Below are positions 18,643 through 26,230 of a DNA stretch of 64,000 bases, piece by piece. The notes below the pieces were generated by a model that was not told the DNA's origin, did not search any database, and saw only the letters and a list, made by a program, of their open reading frames with translations. The translations under genes and the position numbers were made by a program. Within the stretch, counting starts at the first letter, position 1; each line of letters begins with the position of its first letter. The DNA is from Faecalibacter macacae (GTDB lineage Bacteria; Bacteroidota; Bacteroidia; Flavobacteriales; Weeksellaceae), in assembly GCF_003687725.1 (NCBI RefSeq), contig NZ_RDOJ01000016.1:1-64000 (forward strand), written 5' to 3'.

Positions 18643-19209
18643 ATGAAAAAAACATTTACTATTTTAATTCTTGTATTGGGACTATTTTCTGTTTCATTAC
18701 AAGCTCAAACGTTACATTATGGTGTAAAGGCAGGATACAACGCTGCTAAAATTGGAGGCGATGTTGAAAATGTGAAAGCTTTGGATGCTTTTCATGTTGG
18801 ATTTTTAGCTGAAATTGAATTAACGGATAAATTTTCAATCCAACCGGAAGTCTTGTATTCAGCACAGGGAACTAAATATAATTCAACTCGTAAAAGTCAA
18901 CTCGATTATATTAATGTACCCATATTAGCGAAATATTATTTGATAGATGGATTATCTATCGAAGCAGGACCACAAATTGGATTTTTAACGAAATCCGAAG
19001 ATAAATTAAAAGGGACTACAGTAGATTATAAAGATGTAACAAAAGATATAGATTTTTCTTTACCTGTAGGCTTAGCTTATCGTTGTGCAATCAATATATT
19101 TGCTTCAGTTCGCTACAATTTTGGATTATCTAATTTTAATGATGAAAGTGGATCACATTATAAAATGAATAATCAAGTTTTTCAAGCATCTTTAGGATAT
19201 CGTTTTTAA
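18643..19209 (+). CDS. Porin-family outer-membrane beta-barrel protein
   Basis: A 188-residue exported protein with a signal peptide ending at about residue 22 (LQAQ). It is followed by an eight-strand-type barrel: YGVKAGYNAAKIGG, FHVGFLAEIEL, FSIQPEVLYSAQG, YINVPILAKYYL, LSIEAGPQIGFL, and a final strand ending in GYRF, an aromatic C-terminus as expected for BAM substrates. It belongs to the PorT-like/OMP_b-brl_2 group. Its specific role is unknown. It is a single-gene unit. Confidence 0.88.
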   Translation: MKKTFTILILVLGLFSVSLQAQTLHYGVKAGYNAAKIGGDVENVKALDAFHVGFLAEIELTDKFSIQPEVLYSAQGTKYNSTRKSQLDYINVPILAKYYLIDGLSIEAGPQIGFLTKSEDKLKGTTVDYKDVTKDIDFSLPVGLAYRCAINIFASVRYNFGLSNFNDESGSHYKMNNQVFQASLGYRF

Positions 19210-19232
19210 AATACACTCAACTATAAATATAG

Positions 19233-19269
19233 GCGCAATTGGTTATTATCCATATTGCGCTTTATTTTT
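19233..19269 (+). terminator. Terminator after the beta-barrel gene
   Basis: GCGCAAT pairs with ATTGCGC around a 14-base loop, followed by a T-rich tail. Confidence 0.65.
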
Positions 19270-19380
19270 ATACTATTCTTCAAATTTATAAAACTTTAGA
19301 TATAAAAGTTTCCAGCCAATTATTAGACAGAATAACAAATGTTTTTATCGTTAATATATTAATGAACGGAAAAATATAAA

Positions 19381-19417
19381 ACAAAAAAAGTTGAAAATAG
19401 GATTTCTATTTTCAACT
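19381..19417 (-). terminator. Strong minus-strand terminator with no protein gene upstream
   Basis: AGTTGAAAATAG and CTATTTTCAACT form a perfect 12-bp stem with a 5-base loop. The A-run at 19383-19389 gives a T-run on the minus strand only. No minus-strand ORF precedes it within 1 kb, so it must end a non-coding transcript or be a relic. Confidence 0.75.
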
Positions 19418-19521
19418 CTAAAAATTGTAAAATATTTATTTTAATAAACTCTTATACATAAACTGAACAAAGTATGAATTGCGAGGGCGAGTTTAAATAA
19501 ATATCTAATTGCTAATTTTTA
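19381..19521 (-). ncRNA. Candidate structured non-coding RNA, rod-shaped, possibly 6S-like
   Basis: On the minus strand, TAAAAATT (19521-19514) pairs with AATTTTTA (19426-19419). Next, ATATTTATTTAAACTC (19504-19489) pairs with GAGTTT-ATTA-AAATAAATAT (19451-19432), leaving a 4-base bulge. Inside, TCATAC pairs with GTATAA through one wobble. The result is a roughly 100-nt rod with internal loops, including a GC-richer one with GCCCTCGC on one side, ending at a strong terminator. A long rod with an asymmetric bubble is the general plan of 6S RNA, the RNA polymerase regulator. The family assignment is inference only. A start near 19520 (weak box TATTTTG) or near 19600 (box TAAGTTTG) is possible. 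Confidence 0.4.
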
Positions 19522-19605
19522 TATCAAAATATTAATCTCTTAAGAATGTGAGAACAGAGATTAATCTAATGATTGATTAAAGATAAATTACTTATTTCAT
19601 AAAAA

Positions 19606-19613
19606 CAAACTTA
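19606..19613 (-). promoter_or_regulatory. Minus-strand -7 box facing the candidate RNA
   Basis: On the minus strand TAAGTTTG is an exact TAnnTTTG match, divergent from the bestrophin promoter. It could drive a transcript of about 220 nt ending at the 19381-19417 terminator. Confidence 0.4.
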
Positions 19614-19624
19614 TCTGTTTTTAT

Positions 19625-19632
19625 TAATTTTG
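19625..19632 (+). promoter_or_regulatory. Candidate -7 box of the bestrophin gene
   Basis: TAATTTTG matches TAnnTTTG 27 bases before the ATG at 19660. It overlaps the TTG that a longer reading of the gene would use, arguing for the ATG. Confidence 0.45.
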
Positions 19633-19659
19633 ATATTATACGATATAGATTTTTTGTTT

Positions 19660-20535
19660 ATGAAGATTTACAATCCCAAAGAATGGTTTCATTCTGTCAT
19701 TTACTTTCACAAATCAGATACATTTGTCAAGTTATTACCGTTTATTGTTTTAATGGGAATTTATTCTTCAGCTATTGCATATTTTGAATTAGAGTATCTG
19801 AATTTATCATCAAAATCATGGTTGAAAGAAATTACAACTGTGCATTCCCTTTTAGGTTTTGTTATTTCGATGTTACTAGTTTTTCGTACCAATTCAGCTT
19901 ACGATCGTTGGTGGGAAGGTCGTAAACAATGGGGAGCCTTAACAAACACTTCACGAAATTTTGCAATTAAATTAAATGGATTGTTGACAGAGGATGATAT
20001 CGAAAATAGAAATTTTTTCAAGAAAGCGATTGCCTTATATGCCAAAACATTATTTAGTTTTTTACGTAGCGATTATTCAAAATTCATGTTAGATGAAGAT
20101 AAATACTACGATATGGAACTAATTTCTAAGCACGGACCAAACCAAGTAGCGAGATTAATTTACGAGAAATTATGTGCTTTAAATAAAGTAGGTATTCTTG
20201 ATTCTTACCAATTTATGATGATTGATAAAGAATTTCAGGAGTTTACAAATATTTGTGGTGCTTGCGAACGTATTAAAAATACACCAATTCCTTATTCATA
20301 TAGTTCGTTTATCAAGAAATTTATTGTGTTATATGTTATAACTTTGCCAATCGGTTTAGTTTTTTCAATGGGCTATTTTGTCGCGATTGCAGTTCCATTT
20401 ATTTTTTATGTATTAGCTTCTTTAGAATTAATTGCAGAAATGATTGAAGAGCCTTTCGGAACTGATTTTGATGATTTACCAATTGAACAAATTACAATGA
20501 ATATTGAAAAACATGTTAGCGAAATAATTAAATAG
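19660..20535 (+). CDS. Bestrophin family anion channel (UPF0187)
   Basis: A 291-residue inner-membrane protein. Family hallmarks are an N-terminal helix (LPFIVLMGIYSSAIAYF), the highly conserved LGFVISMLLVFRTNSAYDRWWEGRKQWG block (about 58-85), and a second hairpin at about 220-260 (LYVITLPIGLVFSMGYFVAI) followed by EEPFGTDFDDLP. Bacterial bestrophins form pentameric ion channels. The frame opens with TTG at 19630, but the ATG at 19660 fits the family N-terminus (KEWFHSVIYFHKSDTF) and the promoter position. Confidence 0.9.
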   Translation: MKIYNPKEWFHSVIYFHKSDTFVKLLPFIVLMGIYSSAIAYFELEYLNLSSKSWLKEITTVHSLLGFVISMLLVFRTNSAYDRWWEGRKQWGALTNTSRNFAIKLNGLLTEDDIENRNFFKKAIALYAKTLFSFLRSDYSKFMLDEDKYYDMELISKHGPNQVARLIYEKLCALNKVGILDSYQFMMIDKEFQEFTNICGACERIKNTPIPYSYSSFIKKFIVLYVITLPIGLVFSMGYFVAIAVPFIFYVLASLELIAEMIEEPFGTDFDDLPIEQITMNIEKHVSEIIK

Positions 20536-20574
20536 CGACATAGTTTGTCTTTTTAATAGTGTAAATTTATAGAA

Positions 20575-20730
20575 ATGAGTAGAAATACAGAAGCGAATAA
20601 GAAAAGAGTGAAAGCTAAAAAGGCTCAACAAAGAAAAAAGGTTAAAGATGCTGAAGCTGGTCGTAAAGCTCGTTTAAAAGAAATCATTCAGCAAATGAAT
20701 GAGAAAGAAAAAAATACTAACGAAGAATAA
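20575..20730 (+). CDS. Small basic coiled-coil-like protein of 51 residues
   Basis: An ATG at 20575 opens a 51-codon frame ending TAA at 20728-20730, three bases before the sbcD ATG. The product (MSRNTEANKKRVKAKKAQ...) is extremely rich in Lys, Arg, Glu and Gln and should form one charged helix. Codons look like those of neighbouring genes, and the tight spacing to sbcD suggests co-transcription. A nucleic-acid- or ribosome-binding role would fit the composition but is inference. I do not recognise a named family. Confidence 0.6.
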   Translation: MSRNTEANKKRVKAKKAQQRKKVKDAEAGRKARLKEIIQQMNEKEKNTNEE

Positions 20731-20733
20731 ATA

Positions 20734-21942
20734 ATGAAAATTCTACATACTGCTGATTGGCATTTAGGTAAAAAATTAGACAATTTTTCTCGTTTGGAAG
20801 AGCAAATTTTGGTAATGGACGAAATTGTACAAATTGCTGATGAGCAACAAGTCGATTTAGTTTTAATTGCAGGTGATTTGTTTGATACGTTTAATCCAAG
20901 TGTAGAAGCTGTCGAATTATTTTATAAAACATTAAAACGTTTAGCTAAAAATGGTGAACGTCCTGTTATTGCAATAGGAGGTAACCATGATTCGCCAGAT
21001 CGTATCGATGCTCCTGATCCATTAGCGCGAGAATGTGGAATTATTTTAATCGGTTATCCAAATGCAGTGGTTAATCCATTCGAATTGGATGGATTTAAAA
21101 TCACTCAATCAGATGCTGGATTTCTAGAGTTACAGCTTAAAAACTCTATAACACCAGTTCGAATCGTACATACTGCTTATGCAAATGAAATTCGTTTAAA
21201 ACAATACTTCGGCGAAAATAAAGACGAAGAACTAAATAAGGTTTTAAAAGAACAATGGACTTCGATTGCGGTTAAATATTGCGATGAAAATGGAATCAAT
21301 TTATTGGTTTCTCACTTGTATATGAACAAGCAAGGCGAAACTACTTTGTTAGAAGAACCTGAAGGCGAAAAACCAATTAAAATTGGGAATGCAGATTTAG
21401 TTTATTCAGATGCAATTCCGCCTCAAATTCAATATTCAGCTTTAGGGCATTTACATGGTTTTAATAATGTTGGTACAGAAGAAAAACCGGTAGTTTATTC
21501 ATCTTCACCTTTGTGTTATAGCTTTTCAGAAGCGGGACAAACCAAATATGTTTCGATCATTGAAGCCGAACCAAATCAAATTGTAAAATTTGATAAAATT
21601 GCTTTAGAAAATGGTCGTCCTTTAATTCGAAAAAAGTTTGATGACATTGAAAATGCAGTTTCTTGGTTAAATGAAAATCAAAATACTTTGGTCGAATTAA
21701 CAATAGAAAGTGATACTTTTTTAAAGGCGGAAGATAGAAAATTGATTTATCAATCGCATGACGGAATTATTCATTTAATACCCAAAGTAAAAAATACTCA
21801 ACCGGAAAATGCTGTTCATACCGAAATCAATTTAGATAAGGATATGAAAGAGCTTTTCAAAGATTATTTTAAATCTAAAAACGGAAATCAAGATCCGAAT
21901 GCTGAAATTCTGGATTTATTTAATGAAGTGATGAATTCTTGA
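20734..21942 (+). CDS. sbcD: Nuclease SbcCD subunit D
   Basis: A 402-residue Mre11-type nuclease. The metallophosphoesterase motifs are complete: TADWHLG (Asp8, His10), AGDLFD (Asp48), GGNHDSPDR (Asn84, His85), a later SHLYM and GHLHG. A C-terminal DNA-binding cap follows. With SbcC it forms the ATP-dependent complex that opens hairpins and processes double-strand breaks and protein-blocked ends. sbcC lies about 570 bases downstream on the same strand, separated by a GIY-YIG gene and repeats, whereas the two genes are usually adjacent. Confidence 0.95.
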   Translation: MKILHTADWHLGKKLDNFSRLEEQILVMDEIVQIADEQQVDLVLIAGDLFDTFNPSVEAVELFYKTLKRLAKNGERPVIAIGGNHDSPDRIDAPDPLARECGIILIGYPNAVVNPFELDGFKITQSDAGFLELQLKNSITPVRIVHTAYANEIRLKQYFGENKDEELNKVLKEQWTSIAVKYCDENGINLLVSHLYMNKQGETTLLEEPEGEKPIKIGNADLVYSDAIPPQIQYSALGHLHGFNNVGTEEKPVVYSSSPLCYSFSEAGQTKYVSIIEAEPNQIVKFDKIALENGRPLIRKKFDDIENAVSWLNENQNTLVELTIESDTFLKAEDRKLIYQSHDGIIHLIPKVKNTQPENAVHTEINLDKDMKELFKDYFKSKNGNQDPNAEILDLFNEVMNS

Positions 21943-21991
21943 TGGTTGAGATATTGAAATAAATTCAACATTACTTTTTCTCATTATTTTA

Positions 21992-22059
21992 TATTTAATA
22001 AATTCTGTCAGTTCGAGTAATTATCAGTAATGAAATGAATGATAATGTATCGAGAACTA
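21992..22059 (+). repeat. 68-bp direct repeat, copy 1, upstream of the GIY-YIG gene
   Basis: Identical base for base to 22423-22490. It carries CTGTCAGTTCGAGTA near one end and GTATCGAGAA near the other, with an inner 7-bp dyad ATTATCA/TGATAAT. These end motifs recur inverted at 22361-22404, so this is a REP-like family member and not a simple duplication. Confidence 0.9.
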
Positions 22060-22071
22060 AAATTTTGTATT

Positions 22072-22356
22072 ATGAAGATAGGATATGTTTACATTTTAAA
22101 ATGTTCAGATAATACATATTACACAGGATTTACTTCTAATTTATATAATCGTATAGAAGAACATATTCAAGGAAAGTATCAAGAATCTTATACATATAAA
22201 CGTAGACCACTTGATTTGGTTTTTTATTGTGAATTTACAGATTTTCAACAAGCGATTTCTTATGAGAAAAAGATTAAGAAATGGTCAAAACTTAAAAAAG
22301 AAGCGCTAATCAATGGTGAATTTGATAATTTAAGAAATTTAGCCAAGAAAAAATAA
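22072..22356 (+). CDS. Small GIY-YIG nuclease domain protein
   Basis: A 94-residue single-domain GIY-YIG protein of the UPF0213/YhbQ type. The motif halves are YVYILK (5-10) and YYTGFTSN (16-23), followed by LYNRIEEH with the conserved Arg and His. The helical block AISYEKKIKKWSK carries the conserved EKxIKKW feature. Members are thought to be structure-selective DNA endonucleases, mostly uncharacterised. The frame is open to 22039, but ATG 22072 gives the standard N-terminus. It sits between sbcD and sbcC and is bracketed by identical 68-bp repeats, which suggests insertion into the operon. Confidence 0.88.
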   Translation: MKIGYVYILKCSDNTYYTGFTSNLYNRIEEHIQGKYQESYTYKRRPLDLVFYCEFTDFQQAISYEKKIKKWSKLKKEALINGEFDNLRNLAKKK

Positions 22357-22360
22357 ATAT

Positions 22361-22404
22361 GACTTCTCGATACGCTTCACAAGTTTCGCTACTCGAAGTG
22401 ACAG
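22361..22404 (-). repeat. Inverted REP-like element between the GIY-YIG gene and sbcC
   Basis: It carries TTCTCGATAC at one end and TACTCGAAGTGACAG at the other, the reverse complement of the ends of the flanking 68-bp repeats except for one base. The centre differs and forms a GCTTC/GTTTCGC-rich loop. It therefore belongs to the same family in opposite orientation. Confidence 0.8.
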
Positions 22405-22422
22405 AGTCGTTAATTTTAATAC

Positions 22423-22490
22423 TATTTAATAAATTCTGTCAGTTCGAGTAATTATCAGTAATGAAATGAATGATAATGTATCGAGAACTA
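22423..22490 (+). repeat. 68-bp direct repeat, copy 2, at the start of sbcC
   Basis: Exact copy of 21992-22059. It contains an ATG (22466) in frame with sbcC that would add 15 residues (MNDNVSRT...) encoded by repeat DNA, so the native sbcC start is more likely the ATG at 22511. Confidence 0.9.
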
Positions 22491-22510
22491 TTAGCATTAA
22501 TACCCAGCCT

Positions 22511-25500
22511 ATGATACCAATTCAACTAACAATAGAAGGATTATATTCTTATCAAGAAAGACAAACTATAGATTTTACAAACCTAATTGATGCCGGTTTA
22601 TTCGGGATTTTCGGAGCCGTTGGTTCAGGGAAATCATCTATTTTAGAAGCTATAACTTACGCTTTATACGGAGAAACAGAACGTTTAAACGCACGTGATA
22701 AACGTACCTATAACATGATGAATTTAAAATCTAATCGTTCGTATATCGAGTTTGATTTTATAAATCATGAAAATAAAAAGTTTCGTATTACCAGAGATTT
22801 TAAGAGAAATTCTAAACGTTTTGATGATGTAAAATCGCCAACTGTTGTTTTTTCTGAGTTGAAAGATGAGGTTTGGATGCCGCTTAATCATACTAATGCG
22901 GAAGAATTATTGGGTTTAAGTTATGCTAATTTTAAACGAACAATTATAATTCCACAAGGTCAATTCAAGGAATTTATTGAGCTTGGAGCAAAAGATCGTA
23001 CACAAATGATGAAGGAAATTTTTAATCTTCATCGTTTTGATATGCAAGATAAAGTTGCTGTTTTAGCAAAGAAAAATCAGTCTGATGTAGATCAATTACA
23101 AGGGAAATTATCAGGTTTCGAGGAAGTTTCTGAAGATTATATCAAAGAATTAGAAAATCAATTCGTTGAATTAGAAAAAGTAGCTGGTCAACATCAAATT
23201 GAATATGCAGAAGCAAATGAAAATTTTCAAAAATTAAAAGCTTTAAAATCAGATTTTGAAAGTTTAAAGCAAAAGAAAATTGATTTCGAAAATTTATCTG
23301 AGCAAAAAGTTTTAATTGATGAACGTAAAAATCAATTGTATAAATATGAATTGATTTTTAATGCTTTTAATCAATTATTAATTGATCAATCAAAGGTTCA
23401 AAAAGAAATTCTTCAGAAGAATTCTACAATTGAAGCTGAACAGAAACAATTGATTTTAATAGAAAATCAATTTGCAGAAGTTTCTAAACAATTAAATGAT
23501 TTGCAACCAACTTTTGATTCTTTACCAATAAAACGTAAGGAGGAAGCTGAGTTGGAATTTATCGTACAGATTTTATTTTTTTCGGAGGAAATAAAAGCTT
23601 TGAAATTTAGAACTGAAAAAGGTTTAGCTAAAGTTGAAGAGGTTAAAGAGAAAGAAATTTCTATTGAGAAAGAAATTAAATCGTTAGAAAAAGAAATCAA
23701 ATCTTTAACTGAAAATAAAATTGATTCCACAACTTTGATGGAAGTTGGAAACTGGTTCAATCAGAATCAAAATATCCAACAATCAATCACAAAACAAGAA
23801 CAAAAGGTAGCTGATTTTCAAAAACAAATAGAAGTTTTTACAGAGGAATTAGCAAAACAAAATATAAATATCAATTCGTTTGAAACTGATTTTAATTCAA
23901 GATTTGAAGAATTAGAAACAAAGAAAATCGCTTACGAAAAGCAAAAAAACGAAATTGAAGTAAGACAAAAAATTTCTGAATATGCACATAATTTGCATGA
24001 TGGAAAACCGTGTCCGTTATGTGGTTCAGAAGATCATCCGCATATTGTCGAGGTTGAAGATGTAACAAATCAATTGTCGGATGTTTCTAAATTAATTTTA
24101 GAAGTTGTTTCAGACCAAGAAAAATTAAGAAAACTGCAACAAAATGTTCAGACTATTAACAGCAAAAAACAGTTAATAGAAGAGCAATTAAAAACTGAAA
24201 AAAATCTTTTAACTGACTTGGTTAATCAATTAAAATTTCAACAAGAATTATTTGTTTGGAAAGATTTTGATTCGAAGGATTTTGCAAAATATGAAGAACG
24301 AAAAAATGCTTCTTTAGCAATTGAAAAATCAATTGTTAAGAAAAATAATTTGTTGATTCAGCAACGAGAATTGTTAGAAAAAGAACGTGAGAATTTAGAG
24401 AAATTCGCGAAAGCTTTAGAACAATTTAAACTAGACGAAGCACAAAAAGCTTCTCAAATTCAGCAAAATAAAGAACATCTTAAAGTGTTGAAATTTGAAG
24501 AATTTGAATCTGAAACGGCTGAAATTGTTCAAAATAAATTAGAAAAATTACAGATTTCTAATCATAAAATTGAGCAGGATTTTACACGATTAACTCAGAA
24601 TTTAAATGATTTAAATCCAAAATTAGCTTCACAAAAAACTTCGATAGCTTCTTTACAGAAGCAAATTGTAGACTTGAATAATGAGTTGAAGGATTATTCT
24701 AAGCAAATTGAAAATGCATTAATTCAAAATCAATTTGAATCGTTAGAAATCGTTCATCAAACATTAAATTTAAACTTAAATATTTCGCAAGTTCGTCAAG
24801 AATTAGAAGATTTTAGAGTACGATTTGAAACATTAAAAAGTTCGATAAAAGAATTAGAAGAAAAGCTAAAATCAATTTCTTTTGATGATGAAGTATATCA
24901 AATTCAAGAAGAAAAATTGAAGACAATAACATCACAATTAAAAGAAGCGGTAGAAGCTGTAACAAAGCTAAAAACGGCAATTGAAATATTGAAAGAATCC
25001 TTTGAAGCGAAAAAGGATTTATTGACAGAAATGGACAAATTACAGAAACGAGCTGCAAATTTATCTACATTAAAAAATATGTTTAATGCCGCTGGATTTG
25101 TGCAATATGTTTCGTCTATTTATCTAAAACAATTATGTGAAAATGCAAATATTCGTTTTCACCGAATGACAAGAAATCAGTTGAGTTTACAGATTAATGA
25201 AAACAATGATTTTGAAATTGTAGATTATTTAAACGAAGGACGTGCAAGAAGTGTTAAAACGTTATCGGGAGGTCAGGCATTTCAAGTTTCTTTAAGTTTA
25301 GCATTGGCATTGGCCGAAAGTGTACAATCTAACTCGAAAGCAGATCGTAATTTCTTCTTTATTGATGAAGGATTTGGAACACAAGACGCAGAAGCTGTAA
25401 ATATCGTTTTTGAGACATTGAATCATTTACATAAAGAGAATAGAATTGTAGGTATTATTTCTCACGTAGAAGAGCTAAAAGAACGAATTCCGATGTCGCT

Positions 25501-25549
25501 GAATATTGTAAAAGACGAAGAAAAAGGAAGTAAAATTAGTATAGTATAA
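22511..25549 (+). CDS. sbcC: Nuclease SbcCD subunit C (Rad50-type ATPase)
   Basis: About 1012 residues. Walker A (GAVGSGKSS) is at about 33-41, and long coiled coils flank a zinc hook CPLCG at about 501-505. The signature TLSGGQAFQVSLSLALA is near 918, and Walker B with FFFIDEGFGTQD near 950. It is the ATPase and tether of the SbcCD complex. The natural N-terminus is MIPIQLTIEGLYSYQ; the upstream in-frame ATG at 22466 lies in repeat DNA. It ends at a terminator shared with the converging gene. Confidence 0.94.
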   Translation: MIPIQLTIEGLYSYQERQTIDFTNLIDAGLFGIFGAVGSGKSSILEAITYALYGETERLNARDKRTYNMMNLKSNRSYIEFDFINHENKKFRITRDFKRNSKRFDDVKSPTVVFSELKDEVWMPLNHTNAEELLGLSYANFKRTIIIPQGQFKEFIELGAKDRTQMMKEIFNLHRFDMQDKVAVLAKKNQSDVDQLQGKLSGFEEVSEDYIKELENQFVELEKVAGQHQIEYAEANENFQKLKALKSDFESLKQKKIDFENLSEQKVLIDERKNQLYKYELIFNAFNQLLIDQSKVQKEILQKNSTIEAEQKQLILIENQFAEVSKQLNDLQPTFDSLPIKRKEEAELEFIVQILFFSEEIKALKFRTEKGLAKVEEVKEKEISIEKEIKSLEKEIKSLTENKIDSTTLMEVGNWFNQNQNIQQSITKQEQKVADFQKQIEVFTEELAKQNININSFETDFNSRFEELETKKIAYEKQKNEIEVRQKISEYAHNLHDGKPCPLCGSEDHPHIVEVEDVTNQLSDVSKLILEVVSDQEKLRKLQQNVQTINSKKQLIEEQLKTEKNLLTDLVNQLKFQQELFVWKDFDSKDFAKYEERKNASLAIEKSIVKKNNLLIQQRELLEKERENLEKFAKALEQFKLDEAQKASQIQQNKEHLKVLKFEEFESETAEIVQNKLEKLQISNHKIEQDFTRLTQNLNDLNPKLASQKTSIASLQKQIVDLNNELKDYSKQIENALIQNQFESLEIVHQTLNLNLNISQVRQELEDFRVRFETLKSSIKELEEKLKSISFDDEVYQIQEEKLKTITSQLKEAVEAVTKLKTAIEILKESFEAKKDLLTEMDKLQKRAANLSTLKNMFNAAGFVQYVSSIYLKQLCENANIRFHRMTRNQLSLQINENNDFEIVDYLNEGRARSVKTLSGGQAFQVSLSLALALAESVQSNSKADRNFFFIDEGFGTQDAEAVNIVFETLNHLHKENRIVGIISHVEELKERIPMSLNIVKDEEKGSKISIV

Positions 25550-25580
25550 AAAAAACCTTCAACATTTTGTTGAAGGTTTT
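25550..25580. terminator. Terminator between sbcC and the converging gene
   Basis: AAAACCTTCAAC and GTTGAAGGTTTT form a 12-bp stem with a 5-base loop. A/T runs on both sides allow use in both directions. Confidence 0.8.
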
Positions 25581-25586
25581 ATATTT

Positions 25587-25970
25587 TTAACCAAATAAAA
25601 CATGGTAGACATCACTACTGTTTCTTGGTATTTTGCTGCATTCAAAGCCACCAGGTTGTGGAATAACTTCAATTAAATCAAAAGATTTGCAACTTTTTGG
25701 TAAACCTTTAAAAAACAATGTAAAGTTTAAACTAGAACCTTCTGGGATATGTGTCCAATGTGGGTACATTGTAATATTTTCTGCATGTATTAATTTGTAT
25801 CTAATACCTGTTGCATTATCAATTATATATGTACTCGGCCAAATACGCGCTGCATCTGCAAATTCGGTACAATCCATGTGGCAATGTACAATTACTTGCG
25901 ATTCTTCTTCAATTTCTGTTAAAAGTTCCGCTGCAATAAAAATCTCTCTTTCTAAATCGATTTCAGGCAT
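25587..25970 (-). CDS. Conserved hypothetical protein
   Basis: A 127-residue cytoplasmic protein with four Cys and several His (VIVHCHMDCTEF, PKSCKSFDL, GGFECSK), and blocks that look conserved (RIWPSTYIID, MYPHWTHIPEGSSLNFTLFFKGLP). I do not recognise the family. Its start codon overlaps the stop of the VF530 gene by one base (TAATG), so the two are translationally coupled. The Cys/His pattern could support metal binding, but spacing is irregular. Confidence 0.7.
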   Translation of the reverse strand: MPEIDLEREIFIAAELLTEIEEESQVIVHCHMDCTEFADAARIWPSTYIIDNATGIRYKLIHAENITMYPHWTHIPEGSSLNFTLFFKGLPKSCKSFDLIEVIPQPGGFECSKIPRNSSDVYHVLFG

Positions 25971-26188
25971 TATTTTGCGATTTTTTTAATGTACAAATCT
26001 TCAACTTCTTTACGTGCCCAATCTGTTTTACGTAAGAATTTTAAGGACGATTTTAAACTTGGATTATCATTAAAACATTTAATATTTACAACTTTCCCAA
26101 GACCTTCCCAACCACCATAGTACAAAACCAAAGCTTCAATAATATCATCTAATCTTTTGCCGTGCAATGGATTGTTTTTTTGCTCCAT
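25970..26188 (-). CDS. VF530 family DNA-binding protein (DUF2132)
   Basis: A 72-residue protein with the family pattern [31 protein letters not shown]-type block ([20 protein letters not shown]) and [13 protein letters not shown]. The VF530 structure is a small helical DNA-binding fold, with no well-defined physiological role. It is first gene of a two-gene unit with the following unknown (one-base overlap) and has a good -7 box upstream. Confidence 0.88.
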   Translation of the reverse strand: MEQKNNPLHGKRLDDIIEALVLYYGGWEGLGKVVNIKCFNDNPSLKSSLKFLRKTDWARKEVEDLYIKKIAK

Positions 26189-26204
26189 AATTCAAAAATA
26201 TCTA

Positions 26205-26212
26205 CAAATTTA
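26205..26212 (-). promoter_or_regulatory. Candidate -7 box of the VF530 operon
   Basis: On the minus strand TAAATTTG is an exact TAnnTTTG match 16 bases before the ATG at 26188. Confidence 0.5.
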
Positions 26213-26230
26213 CGAAAAATATAATCAAGC

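Larger units (their letters stand above)
19210..19659. other. 450-base gene-free stretch holding a terminator and a candidate RNA gene
   Basis: No credible ORF. In order it contains the terminator of the barrel gene, a strong minus-strand terminator (19381-19417), a long imperfect palindrome (19419-19521), a 9-bp inverted repeat ATTAATCTC/GAGATTAAT (19531-19565), and two opposed -7 boxes (19606-19613 minus, 19625-19632 plus). See the separate entries. Confidence 0.7.

Noticed and set aside
19432-19504. Reading the long palindrome as a plus-strand RNA
   Set aside because: The fold is similar on either strand, but the terminator T-run and one exact -7 box point to the minus strand.
22072-22356. 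Group I intron homing endonuclease
   Set aside because: The GIY-YIG protein is a short single-domain type without DNA-binding extensions, and there is no intron structure around it.
21992-22490. CRISPR array
   Set aside because: Only two direct repeats of 68 bp with a protein gene between them, plus one inverted relative; no spacer periodicity and no cas genes.
24813-25058. 81-residue hydrophobic minus-strand frame inside sbcC
   Set aside because: It is the antisense of the SbcC coiled coil; Lys/Glu codons read backwards give Leu/Phe-rich nonsense.
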